A DNA stretch of 53,711 nt from positions 1 to 53,711 of the forward strand of contig NXFV01000620.1 of assembly GCA_002803225.1 (NCBI GenBank). Reading direction: 5' to 3'. The position numbers and the translations under genes are program-made. Shown here one piece after another: positions 21,953-32,230 of this stretch. Numbering within the stretch: position 1 is the stretch's first letter; each line of letters opens with the position of its first letter. The stretch comes from Gamarada debralockiae. Its lineage: Eukaryota; Ascomycota; Leotiomycetes; Helotiales; Hyphodiscaceae. A model generated the notes under the pieces. The model worked only from the letters and a program-made list of their open reading frames with translations, ran no database searches and was not told where the DNA came from.

Positions 21953-23954
21953 TTACAATTCTTTTCTCTTCCACTCCTCAAAATTTACAATTTTTTGTGG
22001 ACCTTCGCTCTCGCGGATATATCCCAATTCACACCTTTCAAAACTCACCCTTTCCGCCACGCTGACATAAAAGCCATCAAACTCCATATGCAAAGCATCT
22101 GCAAGTGTCTTGACATCTCCTCCTGGGTGAATGACAGACCACGGATCAACACACGTATGGCCTTTGCATGATTTGGTTACCATGAGGAGGGCGTCGAGCC
22201 GGGGAATGACTTTTGCGAGCGGGAGACCCAAGATTGTGTGCGATTCGGAAGGTGAGGAGGCTGAAGGATGGAGGTTGTCGATTTGGTGAGGATCGGTCTA
22301 ATGGGGCCTGTCAGTAACTTGATTCGGGAGATTATAGACAGAGAACTTACCGTCAGGTCGTACAGCTCATGTTCGTTTGTACACCAGACTGTGTAGTAGA
22401 GATTGTAATTCTTACCAATGACCCTCAAAGCTTTGTAGGTGTTGTTTAGCCCATATTGCACTAATTGTAACATGTGTCAGTCTTCGACTCTGGATGGCAT
22501 CAGATCGTAAGGCCATCTTCCGTCACGCAAGCAGACTTACCAATTTTCCCATCATCCAAAGAAAACTTGTAGATCCCCTCAGGAATGCCCCGTCCCCAGA
22601 ACTCCACATTGACATGCTCCTGTCTCTCGTTCTTGGCATCTTCAATAGCCTTCTCATCCAACGGAATCACACTACCATCAAGATCGCCCCTCTTGTAATC
22701 GCCACCTGCGATCTTTAAAATAGTCGGAGCCAAGTCTGTATGCGCAGTCACAATACCCACCTCACCAACAGGCACCCCAGGTCCGCGGATTACGAGTGGG
22801 ATGTTGATATCTTCCTCAAACCCACACTCCTTTCCTGGATTGAGTCTATGCTGTGAAATGTGGTAGCCATTGTCTGTTGTGTAGATAATGTAAGTGTTTT
22901 CCAGAATCCCATACTCAGAAAGACGTGTGACCACGCCTTCAATGAATTCGTCGACTGCTTGTAGTGCTTGAAGGCGAGCTCTGTAGAAATCATCGTTGTA
23001 TGAGATTACTTCATCGGTGAGCTTGTCTAGGTGTTTGATCCATGATGCTCCTCCGGGCTGGCATGTATTAGTTGAAGCTTTCTGGCACATGGCAACTTGG
23101 GAGTACCTTGTCTGGATTGAAGTTCGACTTCCGCGGCACTTTGGCGTCCGGAAACAAATGCTTATGTCTGTCCGCTGGTATTGGTGCGGTCATTACAATG
23201 TTCTTGAGAGACGCATCCGGACCAAAAGTGTGAGGATCTATGTTTGAGTGAGGGGCAACTGGGGCCAAAGTCAAAAAGAATGGTTTCTTGGACTTCACTC
23301 CTTCGTCAAGTAGACCGTAGGCTTTCTTAGCCAGAACATCGGTCGAGTATTCTCCTTCGTGGCTAACGGGAGGGTGCTCATTCCTTTGAAATGTCGCATT
23401 GAGATAGTCGTAGGTATGAGGGTCTAAAAGGAAATCCGACGATGTCCATCCAGATGGGCGAGGCGAGTCCCAATTATCAACAGTGTGAGCATTGAACAGT
23501 TTCCCCGTATAGTATGTGCTGTATCCAGCGTCCTGAAGCCACACTGGCAGCCAGTTCTCATTGAATCCTTGAGCGACGAATTTTGGATATCCACCTTTCG
23601 AGGTCAGTTCGTCCTCTCAAGTTGCATGGATATCAACTGACCGTATGGAGGAACCACATCAGTGACATTGGTATTGTGCGCATTTCTTCCCGTCCAGAGA
23701 GTGACCCGCGATGGACAACAAATAGCAGTAGAACAATAGTGACGCTTGTAAAAGGTCCCGTGGTCGATTACATGTTTTTTGAGCAGCGGCATATAATCGA
23801 CCGAGTCCATGTGAAGATCTTGATCGTCGGTCAAGATAACAACGATGTTTGGTCTTTCGTCTTGTTTCAAAGGGGCTTGCTCCAATGCGTTGAGCGCTGT
23901 AGCAAATGTAAATGCAAGGCCCAGAAACTTCCTCATCGCGAACGACATCTTCAT
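21953..23954 (-). CDS. Secreted type I sulfatase (arylsulfatase-like)
   Basis: Exons in transcript order: 23954-23642, 23594-23107, 23057-22541, 22460-22351, 22297-21953. Introns are 47-80 bp and phases agree, giving about 590 aa. A signal peptide (MRKFLGLAFTFATALNALE) precedes the sulfatase domain. Metal-binding ILTDDQD is at about 40-46 and the signature CCPSRVTLWTGR at 79-90, where C79 of C-x-P-x-R is the residue converted to formylglycine. Further family blocks are GYSTYYTGK, APHSN, TDNGYHISQHRL and CGFEEDINIPLVIRGPG. These enzymes hydrolyse sulfate esters outside the cell. The C-terminal exon is cysteine-containing and continues the ordinary fungal length. Next to the dioxygenase and permease this suggests release and uptake of organic sulfur. 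The start could be the ATG of MSFAMRKF or MRKFLG. Confidence 0.94.
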
Positions 23955-24469
23955 TCAGGACCTTGGACGATGCGAAAGACAAGAGCATCGAGGAAGATTG
24001 AAAATATGTTATCGATCGTAGACGACGAATTGGCAATTGGAATGGGAGATCTTTGCTCCGGCGTTGTTTGCATGGGGAGTTTCAGGGATGCTCGGGAGGT
24101 GGGGTGAAAGGTGGGGTTGAAGATGGCGTGCCGTGAGACTTTGATTTCGCAACCACAGAGGCGGAGACCGCGGCCGCGATATCGATCGGCCGTCATATTG
24201 ACCTGGCTATGTCCCTCTGCGGTTAATTTTCGATTGTGTCGAATTCTGACGGCCTTGTCTCAATCAATAAAGCATTCACTTCCGAGGAAAACGGGTGGGG
24301 ACCTCGATGAAGTCCGCACACCGATAGGTCCGTGTTCATTTACCAATCAGCTCGGACCCCCGGAAATCAAAAGTCGTGCATGATTTTGACTCACTGCACT
24401 CAAATATTTCATCAGAAGTGGGTCGGGTGCTGGACTCTTCTTCCATGCAACTCAAGTATCGAGGAAGAA
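23955..24469. promoter_or_regulatory. Divergent promoter shared by sulfatase and DHA2 transporter
   Basis: This 515-bp gap separates two head-to-head starts (23954 minus, 24470 plus). I saw no convincing TATA box and no perfect Cys3/MetR-type palindrome by eye. Shared control of the two genes is possible but unproven. Confidence 0.35.
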
Positions 24470-26484
24470 ATGTCAGAACGCGGCGTGGAGCGAGGGGCGA
24501 TCCAAGTATCCAGTTCCTCATCAGAATCCCTACAGTCAATCGATTCGGATCTAGAAAGACTGCCTCTTCTCAGGCCGAATATTGGTGCAAAGTCCTCAAA
24601 ATACAAATCGACTGAAATTCAGAATGATGTTGAGTCAGATTCCGAAAATATTGGAAGTGTGGAGGAGGAGCCCGGGTCAAAAAGCGTGCTGGCGATCATC
24701 AGTCTTCTCCTCATTGGTATTTCGTTTTCTAAATTTCAGAGAGAAGAGCGACGCTGACATATGGGATTTAGGAGTCTTCATATCCAATGCAGATGGAACT
24801 CTGGTTCTGGCAACATATGGCACCATCTCCTCTGAATTCGGGGCATTCGGCGATGGGAGTTGGCTGACCACCAGCTATGCTTTGGCGATGTGTGCTGTGC
24901 AGCCCATTGTCGGGAAACTGAGTGATATCTACGGACGGAAAATAGTTCTGTTGTCAAGCTATGTCCTGTTTGCAACTGGAAGTGTGATTACGTAGGTCAA
25001 AGCCTCCGCAATGTATGTGGAAGCGCTGACCCAAGACAAGGGGAATCGGGCAAGCTATGTGGGAAGTCATAGCTGGGAGGATAGTGAGTGGAATCGGAGG
25101 TGCTGGAATGACTGTCATTGTATCCGTTTTGATTACCGGTAAGTCTCTATGTTAAGCATGGAGAGCTCGGATTCTGACTCACTAGATCTGGTCCCCCTCA
25201 TCCAAGTAGCCGCCTGGAGAAGCTACATAAATGTCGTCGCAACTGTGGGACGAAGCATCGGAGGCCCCGTTGGAGGCTTCCTGGCTGATACTGTGGGTTG
25301 GAGATGGTCCTTCATTGGCCAAGGTCCCATAATCGTTTTGGCCATCCTCCTCGTGGCCCTAAAACTCCCATCCTCCACCCCTCCAACCCCAGCAAAAGGC
25401 GAGCCCTCAAAGCTCCGCCGAATCGACTTCGCCGGTGCATTCATGCTAGCAATAACAATTGTCTCTCTTCTCGGAGCCCTCAGTCTCGGCGGGCAAAAAC
25501 TGCCCTGGTCTCACCCCATCGTCATCAGCCTCTCTGCAGGCTCCCTCATTCTCGGTGTCGTCTTCATAACGTATGAGGTAAAATACGCTCTTGAGCCAAT
25601 ATTCCCACCAACTCTGGTAATCCAGCGAGATGTCGCGACGTCATATGCCATCATGGCATTGCAGATTGCTGCGCAATTAGCAGTACGTTAACCCGCCTGC
25701 CATCTGTAATTAAAGAAAAATTCTGATGTGCAGCAGATGATATACACAGTTCCCCTCTACTTCCGCGCCACCCAAGGCAGCTCCAATACCGTAGCCGGCT
25801 CGCATCTCTTCCCGGCCGTTCTCGGCAACACAGTTGGTGGGCTCCTCTCCGGTCTCCTCATCCAGAAAACCGGGCGCTACAAATCGCTCACGATCCTCTC
25901 AACCATCTCTTCATCCATGAGCTATATCCTACTGATTCTGCGCTGGCACGGACACACCTCGTGGCTCGAGAGCCTTGAGATTGTGCCTGGTGGGTTTGGG
26001 GCAGGTATGGCGGCTAGCGCGACGTTTATTGCGCTCACGAGTTCGGTGCTACATGGCGAGATCGCGATGGCGACGGGTGGTATGTACTTGTCTAGTACGA
26101 TGGGCATGGTTGTTGGGATTGCGGCTTCGAGTGCGGTGCAAATGGGGTCTCTGCGCAACTTACTGATTTCAAGGCTGCATGGACCTGCGGCTGCGGAGGT
26201 AAGGATCTTGTTTGCTACTACCTTGGGGAGATCAGCCCGCTGATATTGATATTGCAGGTTATTGAGGAAGTGATTTCGAATGTTGGGAAGATTGCAGGCT
26301 TGGATGAGAAAATTCGAAAGGTCGTGATTGAGTGTTATGTGCGGAGTCTGGAATATAGTCATGGTCAGTCCTTCGCCGTCCTTCTGAAGATGCGTTAAAC
26401 TCATCCCCCTCAGTGGTGTCCTTGGGATGTTCGCTGTTCGCATTGCTCATATCATTCACAATCCGCGAGCACTCGCTGCAATAG
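24470..26484 (+). CDS. MFS transporter, DHA2 type (drug / basic amino acid antiporter-like)
   Basis: Seven exons: 24470-24716, 24772-24991, 25041-25138, 25186-25682, 25734-26198, 26258-26363, 26414-26484. All introns are 47-59 bp with matching phases, giving 567 aa. A hydrophilic N-terminus of about 80 residues (SSSSSESLQS, acidic) ends with an LPLL di-leucine-type motif. Membrane helices follow, with motif A GKLSDIYGRK, AGRIVSGIGGAGMTV and GRSIGGPVGGFLADTVGWRW (motif C region). Proteins of this group export toxic compounds or move basic amino acids into the vacuole (Vba/Fnx1); the N-terminal di-leucine would fit a vacuolar address. The gene is divergent from the sulfatase. Substrate unknown. 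Confidence 0.94.
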
Positions 26485-26629
26485 AGTCGAGAAAGCATGG
26501 CCTGGCGTTGAGGATGTGGAGATGGAAAAAGTCGTGGTGGGTCAATGGATTTCAAACCACAAACATAAAATGGTCTGAAGTCAGAAAATAGAATATGCTA
26601 CAGTAATTACGTTCCAACGAATACCTTTT

Positions 26630-26790
26630 GGAAGGAAAGCCCTCAGCCGACGGAGAAACTAAGTCACTCCTTTTTGATTGAGCAATTGACCTCGAGGATA
26701 TCAATGGAAGTTCTTAAGTCTTTGATGGGGCCGTTTTCGATCGCCGAAACATGCTGAGTAATTGAAACTTATCCTAATTAATGCGGGTAA
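26630..26790. repeat. Dispersed repeat B, copy 1
   Basis: This stretch aligns in the same orientation with 38231-38387 (roughly 70% identity by eye). Shared blocks include GAAGGAAAG, TTGA(C/T)CTCGAGGATA, TTTCGATCGC and TTAATTAATGCGG. It lies in the 382-bp gap between the convergent DHA2 transporter and SAC1 genes and is noncoding. Probably a remnant of a transposable or other interspersed element. Confidence 0.6.
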
Positions 26791-26866
26791 TCTAGAGTCG
26801 GCGATCCGAAACAAATACAATCTACGCGCTCAATAATATGAGACAGGTAGGCCCAAGACTTGCCAT

Positions 26867-29201
26867 CTACTCAATCCTCTTCTTGCCTTCCTCGGCATTC
26901 GTATACCGTGCTGTACTGAGACCTCTTTCATGTCTAGCTACAAACCCTCCAATGACCTTGTCCTTCCGCACATTGCTGATAGCTTCTTGGTATCCCTCTG
27001 TCGCCCATGGTCTCTGGTTGAGTTTGGGCCAATTGACCTGTCTAGCGTTAGCACGTCGCCCGAAAAGAGGTGCTGCAGCAGGAACTCACGTAAAGCATGC
27101 CGTTGGTATAGATGAAGTTCAAGCACCAAGACCCAATTACAAACCAAAACAAAATGAAAATCCGAAGTGGCAAGACCGCAGAATCCGGAAGCTGTCTTGT
27201 GAAAACCCCCACAAAGACGAAGAAAAAGCTGAAAGCCATAAGGTACGGGATACTTTGTATGAGCAGGGGCCGATTGTCTGCGAAGACAACGCCGAGACTC
27301 GAGTGCTGTGGAAGATATGCGCCGAGGAAGAGGTCGAAGGCGTCTTGCTTGGGGCCATCCAGGAAGTTATTCCTCGCATACCTCATGATAGAGTTGTTGA
27401 GATCCTGAAGAGCACCAGCCTTTGTTCGTTTGCCTGTTCGCGTGAAGTCGGTCTTCAACGCACCTGATCCGGAGTAGGATTTGGAGACGACATCTGCGTT
27501 GTCGGCCCAGAGTTTGCGGAAGAGGGTCTCGAAGTCGGCATCTGAGGTAAAATTCTCGCCACGAGAGAGAACTCCCAGGTCAATGAGTTGGCGGTTGAGT
27601 GCGAATCGTGCAAGCATGCTTTGTACGACATTGGTACGGTCGAGACAATCCATGCAGTTGGTGCGAACAACGCTCGTTTGGCGGTTGCGGACTTCAAGAC
27701 GACCCTCGAGATCCGCTGGCATGTCCACACCTCGGAAGTATTGTTGCTTGTCGAGGGCCGCACTGAGTTGATCTATGAGAAGTTGTGCGCGGTGCCATTT
27801 CAGACCTTTGGTTTCGTTGTGGAAGTCGAAGTAGACGTAGTGGAGTCGGTCCATTTCTTGTCGACGTCCACTTGGTTCAATGACATGGAACTTTTCGTCG
27901 CTGGTTCGATCTTGTTGCAATCCTCCCGATGGTGATGAAAGTAACATTCTGATCATCTGCTCATACGCATCCTTTACCCGCTTCTCTCTGCCCTTCTGGT
28001 TCACCAGATTTACCAAGTAGTTGTCCCCATAGATCCGTATTTGCTCGTCGAAATGAGCTCTGGCGGAAGAAACGGCAGTTTCAACTCCTCGAATTTGCAA
28101 TTTTGGCGTGTAGTGCAGAGTATTAACCTCAGCCCAATATACTGGAACACTCCCTCTGGTCTGGACGTAGGACATAATCTGTACTTCCTTGCGATCTGAG
28201 CCACCAACCTTGCCATTCTGCATACCCCCACCGCCCGCAAAACCACCAAGACCACTTGTGATATCGTTCAATAGGATGATCTGCTCAGTTTCGTTGAAAT
28301 TGGACACGTGCCCTTCCTCATCAATACCTCTGGAGAAGTATCTAGTTCCAGCTCGATGCCGCGATCGCCGGGTAACGAGGACCATAGTCAATGGAGTAGA
28401 CTTTATCCGAGTCGAGACAATCTCCAGCATACCGAACATAACCGGCAAGATGTATGGATCCACTCCGGGTTGCTGGCCATGTTGTTGTCGAGATCCAGAG
28501 CTTCGGAAGTCAATCATGTCAGATTGAATGAACTTATTCCAGAAGAACCGGTCGTCTGCTCTCTTCCACAGAGGTTGGGAAGAATCGAGTTGGGCTTGTC
28601 TTTGGAACGTATTCGTGATATCGAAGGAGTAGGAGAAGTACATAGGTCCGGATTTGACCAAGGTCTTGAGGAGGTTGAGGTAGGTATCTTCGTCTTGGTC
28701 GTGGAGGGGTTGTTCGCGGAGTGGTAGGAATTCGGTTGCAATGACTTTGTATATCATATGTCCCTTCAATCTGCCCATGGGTTGCGCCTTTGTAATGACG
28801 ATAATGTACTTGTCTGTCTTGTGGTCAGCGACATTCTTGAAAAGTTGCGTTACTAGACTCATTTCCAACAGTTCAAACCTTCTGAACGATTGGACTTCCA
28901 ATCGCTGAAAGATTTGCAGGATTTGGCTTCCAATCAAATGACTCCAACATTCTGGATGAGCGGCTTTCCAATCGCTCATAATAGGGTCATATGTTTATTT
29001 ACCTAGTCGCAGCTTGATCATTCCAAGAATTCCAGCAATACTCGAAACGCGCTTTCCTCCCAATAATGCGCCATCGTTCAGCCGCAGGTCGCCAGTAGGA
29101 CGGTCGACGACGAGGGTTGGAGCTGCTGGTGACGAAGGCGAAGTGAAGGCATAATGCGAAGCTGAAGCATGGACATTGATGTCCCGGAATGGGAGGCTCA
29201 T
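26867..29201 (-). CDS. SAC1: Phosphoinositide phosphatase Sac1
   Basis: Exons in transcript order: 29201-29003, 28813-27090, 27037-26867; introns of 189 and 52 bp; 697 aa. Splicing joins GMIKLRL to DKYIIVITKAQPMG, the expected Sac1 sequence. The SAC domain contains the CX5R catalytic loop RTNCMDCLDRTNVVQ with C453 and R459. Two C-terminal hydrophobic helices (YLMAFSFFFVFVGVF and LRIFILFWFVIGSWCLNFIY) anchor it in the ER/Golgi. A short cytosolic tail follows, encoded by the last exon and ending EEGKKRIE. Sac1 dephosphorylates PtdIns4P and other monophosphates and controls ER-Golgi lipid balance. The gene is housekeeping and looks intact. Its ATG is only about 125 bp from the 3' end of the next upstream gene on the same strand, so its promoter is compressed or overlaps that gene. 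Confidence 0.97.
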
Positions 29202-29326
29202 GATTGCGATGAGGAGAGTGAGCAAAAGTGGCGGAGGAGGTTTGAGGGTCCAGGACCCGGAAGTTTGGCTGGACCCAGATGTCCGTGCACTCGGAGCTGG
29301 CTTAAACCAGCGAACCAACTCCCAAA

Positions 29327-30042
29327 TTAAAAGAAGTAAAACACTACAAACCGCCCCAAAGTCCCAATCCAGGTGGCTATGGCTTGGCCATTTCTATGAA
29401 ACTTAATCAGCTACTGGCGTTGAACGATCGAGAGGAGAGCTACTGACTCGACGAACCAAACCCAACGAGCCTGGCGCCGCTCTGCTCGAGCCGCACGCCT
29501 CTCTTCTGCAGCAGCAGCAGCTTCCTCGTGCTGCTTTTGCAACCTTCCTGCTGCTTCTTCTGCTTCTGCAGCTCTCTGGTGCTGCCGCACCCATTCTGCA
29601 GATATTGCTGCAGCTTTTCTATCTGCTTTATCAGCAGCTTTTTGCTCCTGCTTCTGCCGCTGCTTCTGCTGCTGGGCTTCTGCTGCTGCTGCTCGGAGGG
29701 CTTTCTGTTGCGCTAGGCTAGAATCGTAAACTTGTCAGCCCTATTATTATGGTCTTCGTTTTGATACAACTAACAAGGGCACCATTAGAGTTCTGTAGTC
29801 CTCGGCGCTCATCTTCTTCTTGTCCGGACGGACAAGGACTATAAAAACACATAGTTAGCCTCTATTCTGAACGGTCGGACGACATGATAAAGCGTTGGAA
29901 GCCAACATGCTCGCAGCATAGACACCGCTAGTATCGCATACTCTACTCTCGTGGAGAGTAGCAAGTTGGCTGCAAAGGGGGTATGATTCGAAGCGAGTGT
30001 AATCTAGGGGTAATACAGAGTTGGGTACTCACGAGGCTCCAT
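29327..30042 (-). CDS. Ala/Gln/Glu-rich coiled-coil protein, unknown function
   Basis: Proposed exons in transcript order: 30042-30033 (ATGGAGCCTC), 29838-29775, 29717 to about 29448, and 29393-29327. Exon 2 encodes VRPDKKKMSAEDYRTLMVP. Exon 3 encodes a long charged helix (LAQQKALRAAAAEAQQQKQ, then RQKQEQKAADKADRKAAA, then EAEEAAGRLQKQHEEAAAAA) ending RRQARWVWFVE. A last intron (GTCAGT donor, CTGAT branch-like site, CATAG acceptor, 54 nt) would join it to NGQAIATWIGTLGRFVVFYFF, a hydrophobic C-terminus. Without that intron the frame stops at 29411 after SVALLSIVQRQ. The nucleotide sequence is rich in CAG/CTG triplets. No family recognised. A shorter form could start at the ATG at 29812. Confidence 0.65.
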
Positions 30043-30547
30043 TGTTGTCGGCCAGCGTTGGAGAAGAGAAATCAGAGGCAAGTCGAAGAAAAGTTTTGCT
30101 TACCTAGTTTCTTTGCACCTTCCTTCCTTCCTTCCTTTGGTTTTCTTGAGTCTGTCGTTGTTGTCTGGGGAATATCTCGAGGAAACTTCGTTCATCGCAA
30201 CCCCATCAATTATACCTGACCACCATACAGTTGAATCTCAAAAGCGAAATTTAAAATACATTGCAGTATTCTTTAGTTATATTACCTTACTCAATTCTTC
30301 GAGAGTCTGTGGTTTTGTTTTATCAAGTCCGGCTACTCACGTAGACGACGCTTGGGCCTCTAGAGCCTGAAGGCTGTAGGGAGAAAGTCCCTATCGTAAA
30401 GCCTGATTGGCGATACCAGCCTTTATAATGCTACTTGCAGAGGAGATACGTTCGCAAGCTTGTGAGTGTTCAATTACTATGATTGCAGCATGAGATTCTT
30501 TGCAGAGTTAAACCGTCCGTTCTACAAATCCAAGATAACCTCAAATA
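30043..30547. other. Intergenic, nothing recognised
   Basis: This gap lies between the coiled-coil gene start and the 3' end of the next minus-strand gene. I see no repeat or convincing ORF in it. Confidence 0.4.
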
Positions 30548-30925
30548 TTAGGTGCTGTCGCCAGCTTCCACGCCCTCGAGTAATTCCACATCGTTTATTG
30601 CCCTTGCATCCAACCCAAGTTGCAGTTCAATACACCCTACTATTAGAAACGATTCAGGCAGTGTTCCGTCCATACTAATCATGTCGCTATGTTTCAACAT
30701 GAATCCAATAGTTCTCTTCACATCGTCGTATCCTGACCAGGTCTCTGGGCGTAGATTTTCCGGATCCTTTGCTTCTTCTAGGACATGCTTCAAATCTCGA
30801 ATAAGACGATCGAACTTCTTCCCCCATATCTTTTGTTTAGTTTTTGATGGTGGGGACTTTTCTTCCGGGGACTTTCTCCGATTGCGAATAGAAGATATCG
30901 AGTAGCGAGAGTGCAGGTTTCCCAT
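30548..30925 (-). CDS. Small protein with N-myristoylation signal, unknown function
   Basis: The ATG at 30925 opens 125 codons. The N-terminus MGNLHSRYS fits the N-myristoylation pattern (glycine at 2, serine at 6), followed by basic residues (RNRRKSPEEK, KTKQKIWGKK) that would strengthen membrane binding. The body is a charged helical segment (FDRLIRDLKHVLEEAKDPENL) followed by DVKRTIGFMLKHSDMISMDG and an acidic end (NDVELLEGVEAGDST). The open frame continues upstream of this ATG through a poly-phenylalanine stretch made by a poly-A/T tract, which I take as leader. No family recognised. A membrane-associated signalling or scaffold role is inference only. Confidence 0.6.
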   Translation of the reverse strand: MGNLHSRYSISSIRNRRKSPEEKSPPSKTKQKIWGKKFDRLIRDLKHVLEEAKDPENLRPETWSGYDDVKRTIGFMLKHSDMISMDGTLPESFLIVGCIELQLGLDARAINDVELLEGVEAGDST

Positions 30926-31283
30926 TGTGCGTTGGTCCTTGATTTTACTGATGGATGCCGAAACAGCTGGGCTATTAATTCTTGTTGGAATTAGTTGAAA
31001 GAGGACAGTTAAAAAAAAAAAGAAAAAGAAAAAATATGAATCAAAGGGAAGCGGGAGAAATAAATTGAATTGACCGTGCTTAGTTGATGAGGTCAAGGTT
31101 ACCCGTTATTCTTGTACTGTGGTTCTCGTACCGAATTCGAACACTTGTATCTGAATACGGAACCAACTGTCATTGGTTCTACTGACCTGGAATACACGGA
31201 AGTATTTACTTATCATGTGATCGGATGTTTCGGATCGTGTTTTTGTCTTGAGAACTGACTTATCAGTCCTCATCTTCTTTTTA

Positions 31284-31550
31284 ATGCTACTACTGCTATT
31301 ACCAAGTCGTTTAAAATCAAGGAACCAAGAAACAGCGGTACAATCAATGCTTAGATTTATTCTAATGAAATTGGGAGATACCGAACAATGAGATTCCAGT
31401 GACCCGTAATTTCAGCTGTCCATGAGAAGAGAGAAAACGTTGTACAAGTTAGATGGCTGTGTTTTTTGAAAGTTGAGCATCGTCATCTCTGACGTCTTCA
31501 GCGTAGAGAATTTAGCCCAGGTCTATCAATCCCTAAAGTAAATTCAACAA
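31284..31550. repeat. Dispersed repeat A, copy 1
   Basis: Direct repeat of 36336-36644, about 5 kb away, at roughly 80-85% identity outside two gaps. Shared blocks include AGATTTATTCTAATGAAATT, CAGTGACCCGTAATTTCAGC, GTCCATGAGAAGAGAG, TTCAGCGTAGAGAATTTAGC and CAGGTCTATCAATCCCTA. Copy 1 lacks about 20 and 30 bp present in copy 2. Noncoding; likely a degraded interspersed element. Confidence 0.85.
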
Positions 31551-31584
31551 CTTACTCTATCCCTCCCCTTGAATGATCTGAGGT

Positions 31585-31608
31585 GGAGTGATGGGATAAC
31601 ATCACTCC
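31585..31608. repeat. Short perfect hairpin
   Basis: GGAGTGATG is followed by a 6-base loop and CATCACTCC, a 9-bp perfect stem. It lies just outside repeat A. No poly-U follows and its role is unknown. Confidence 0.4.
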
Positions 31609-32230
31609 AGCACAGACTCCAGCCAGGGCCTGTGACCAATTACATGGTCTAGAGCCTTCCGATATATCCTCCTTACTGTACTATCCCCTCCCCGGTTCAT
31701 CTAATGAACTGCGGTGTAGATCTGAGTTGGAATACCGTGAGAATATCATGATCGCTTGAATGTAGAGCTCGTGGTTGGATAGAGCCCTTTAAATCCCGCG
31801 AAAGTCTTCTGATATGCCGTCTTCAAGCCAATCAAACAGTGCGATCTTGCAAAACACAGCACAGTAGAAATCTTTGACGAGATCTCAAGTGGCGTTATCA
31901 AATTTAGAACCATACAGTTAGATTATTTAAATGGGGGGATGAGTCTTGGCATTGTGGCGCTTTTTAGCGTGGTAGGATTTTTGAACGAGACCTTTCGTAC
32001 GAGGTAGCGAATCAAAATTACCCTCGACCCTTGAAATTATGCAGGAAGAAGGCGCAGTATGTCTTCACTCCACCCATCTTGTGAATGTTCTTTACGCCTC
32101 TTTGTTCTCATGTTCTCAATAACGTGCTTTTGGTATTTAATAATGGCGTGAGTGGATACGAGAGGTCACAGTTCCTATTCATCCGCCAGCCAAAGAGAAT
32201 CAACAAACGCAGCCGCAGGCGCTGCAACAG

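Larger units (their letters stand above)
30926..32230. other. Intergenic region holding repeat A copy 1 and a hairpin
   Basis: Contains a poly-A tract near 31013, the dispersed repeat at 31284-31550 and a short perfect hairpin at 31585-31608. The rest shows no gene. The region ends in the promoter of the zinc-cluster gene. Confidence 0.45.

Noticed and set aside
26838..27467. 209-codon plus-strand frame across the SAC1 3' end
   Set aside because: It overlaps three well-supported SAC1 coding segments and has no recognisable family.
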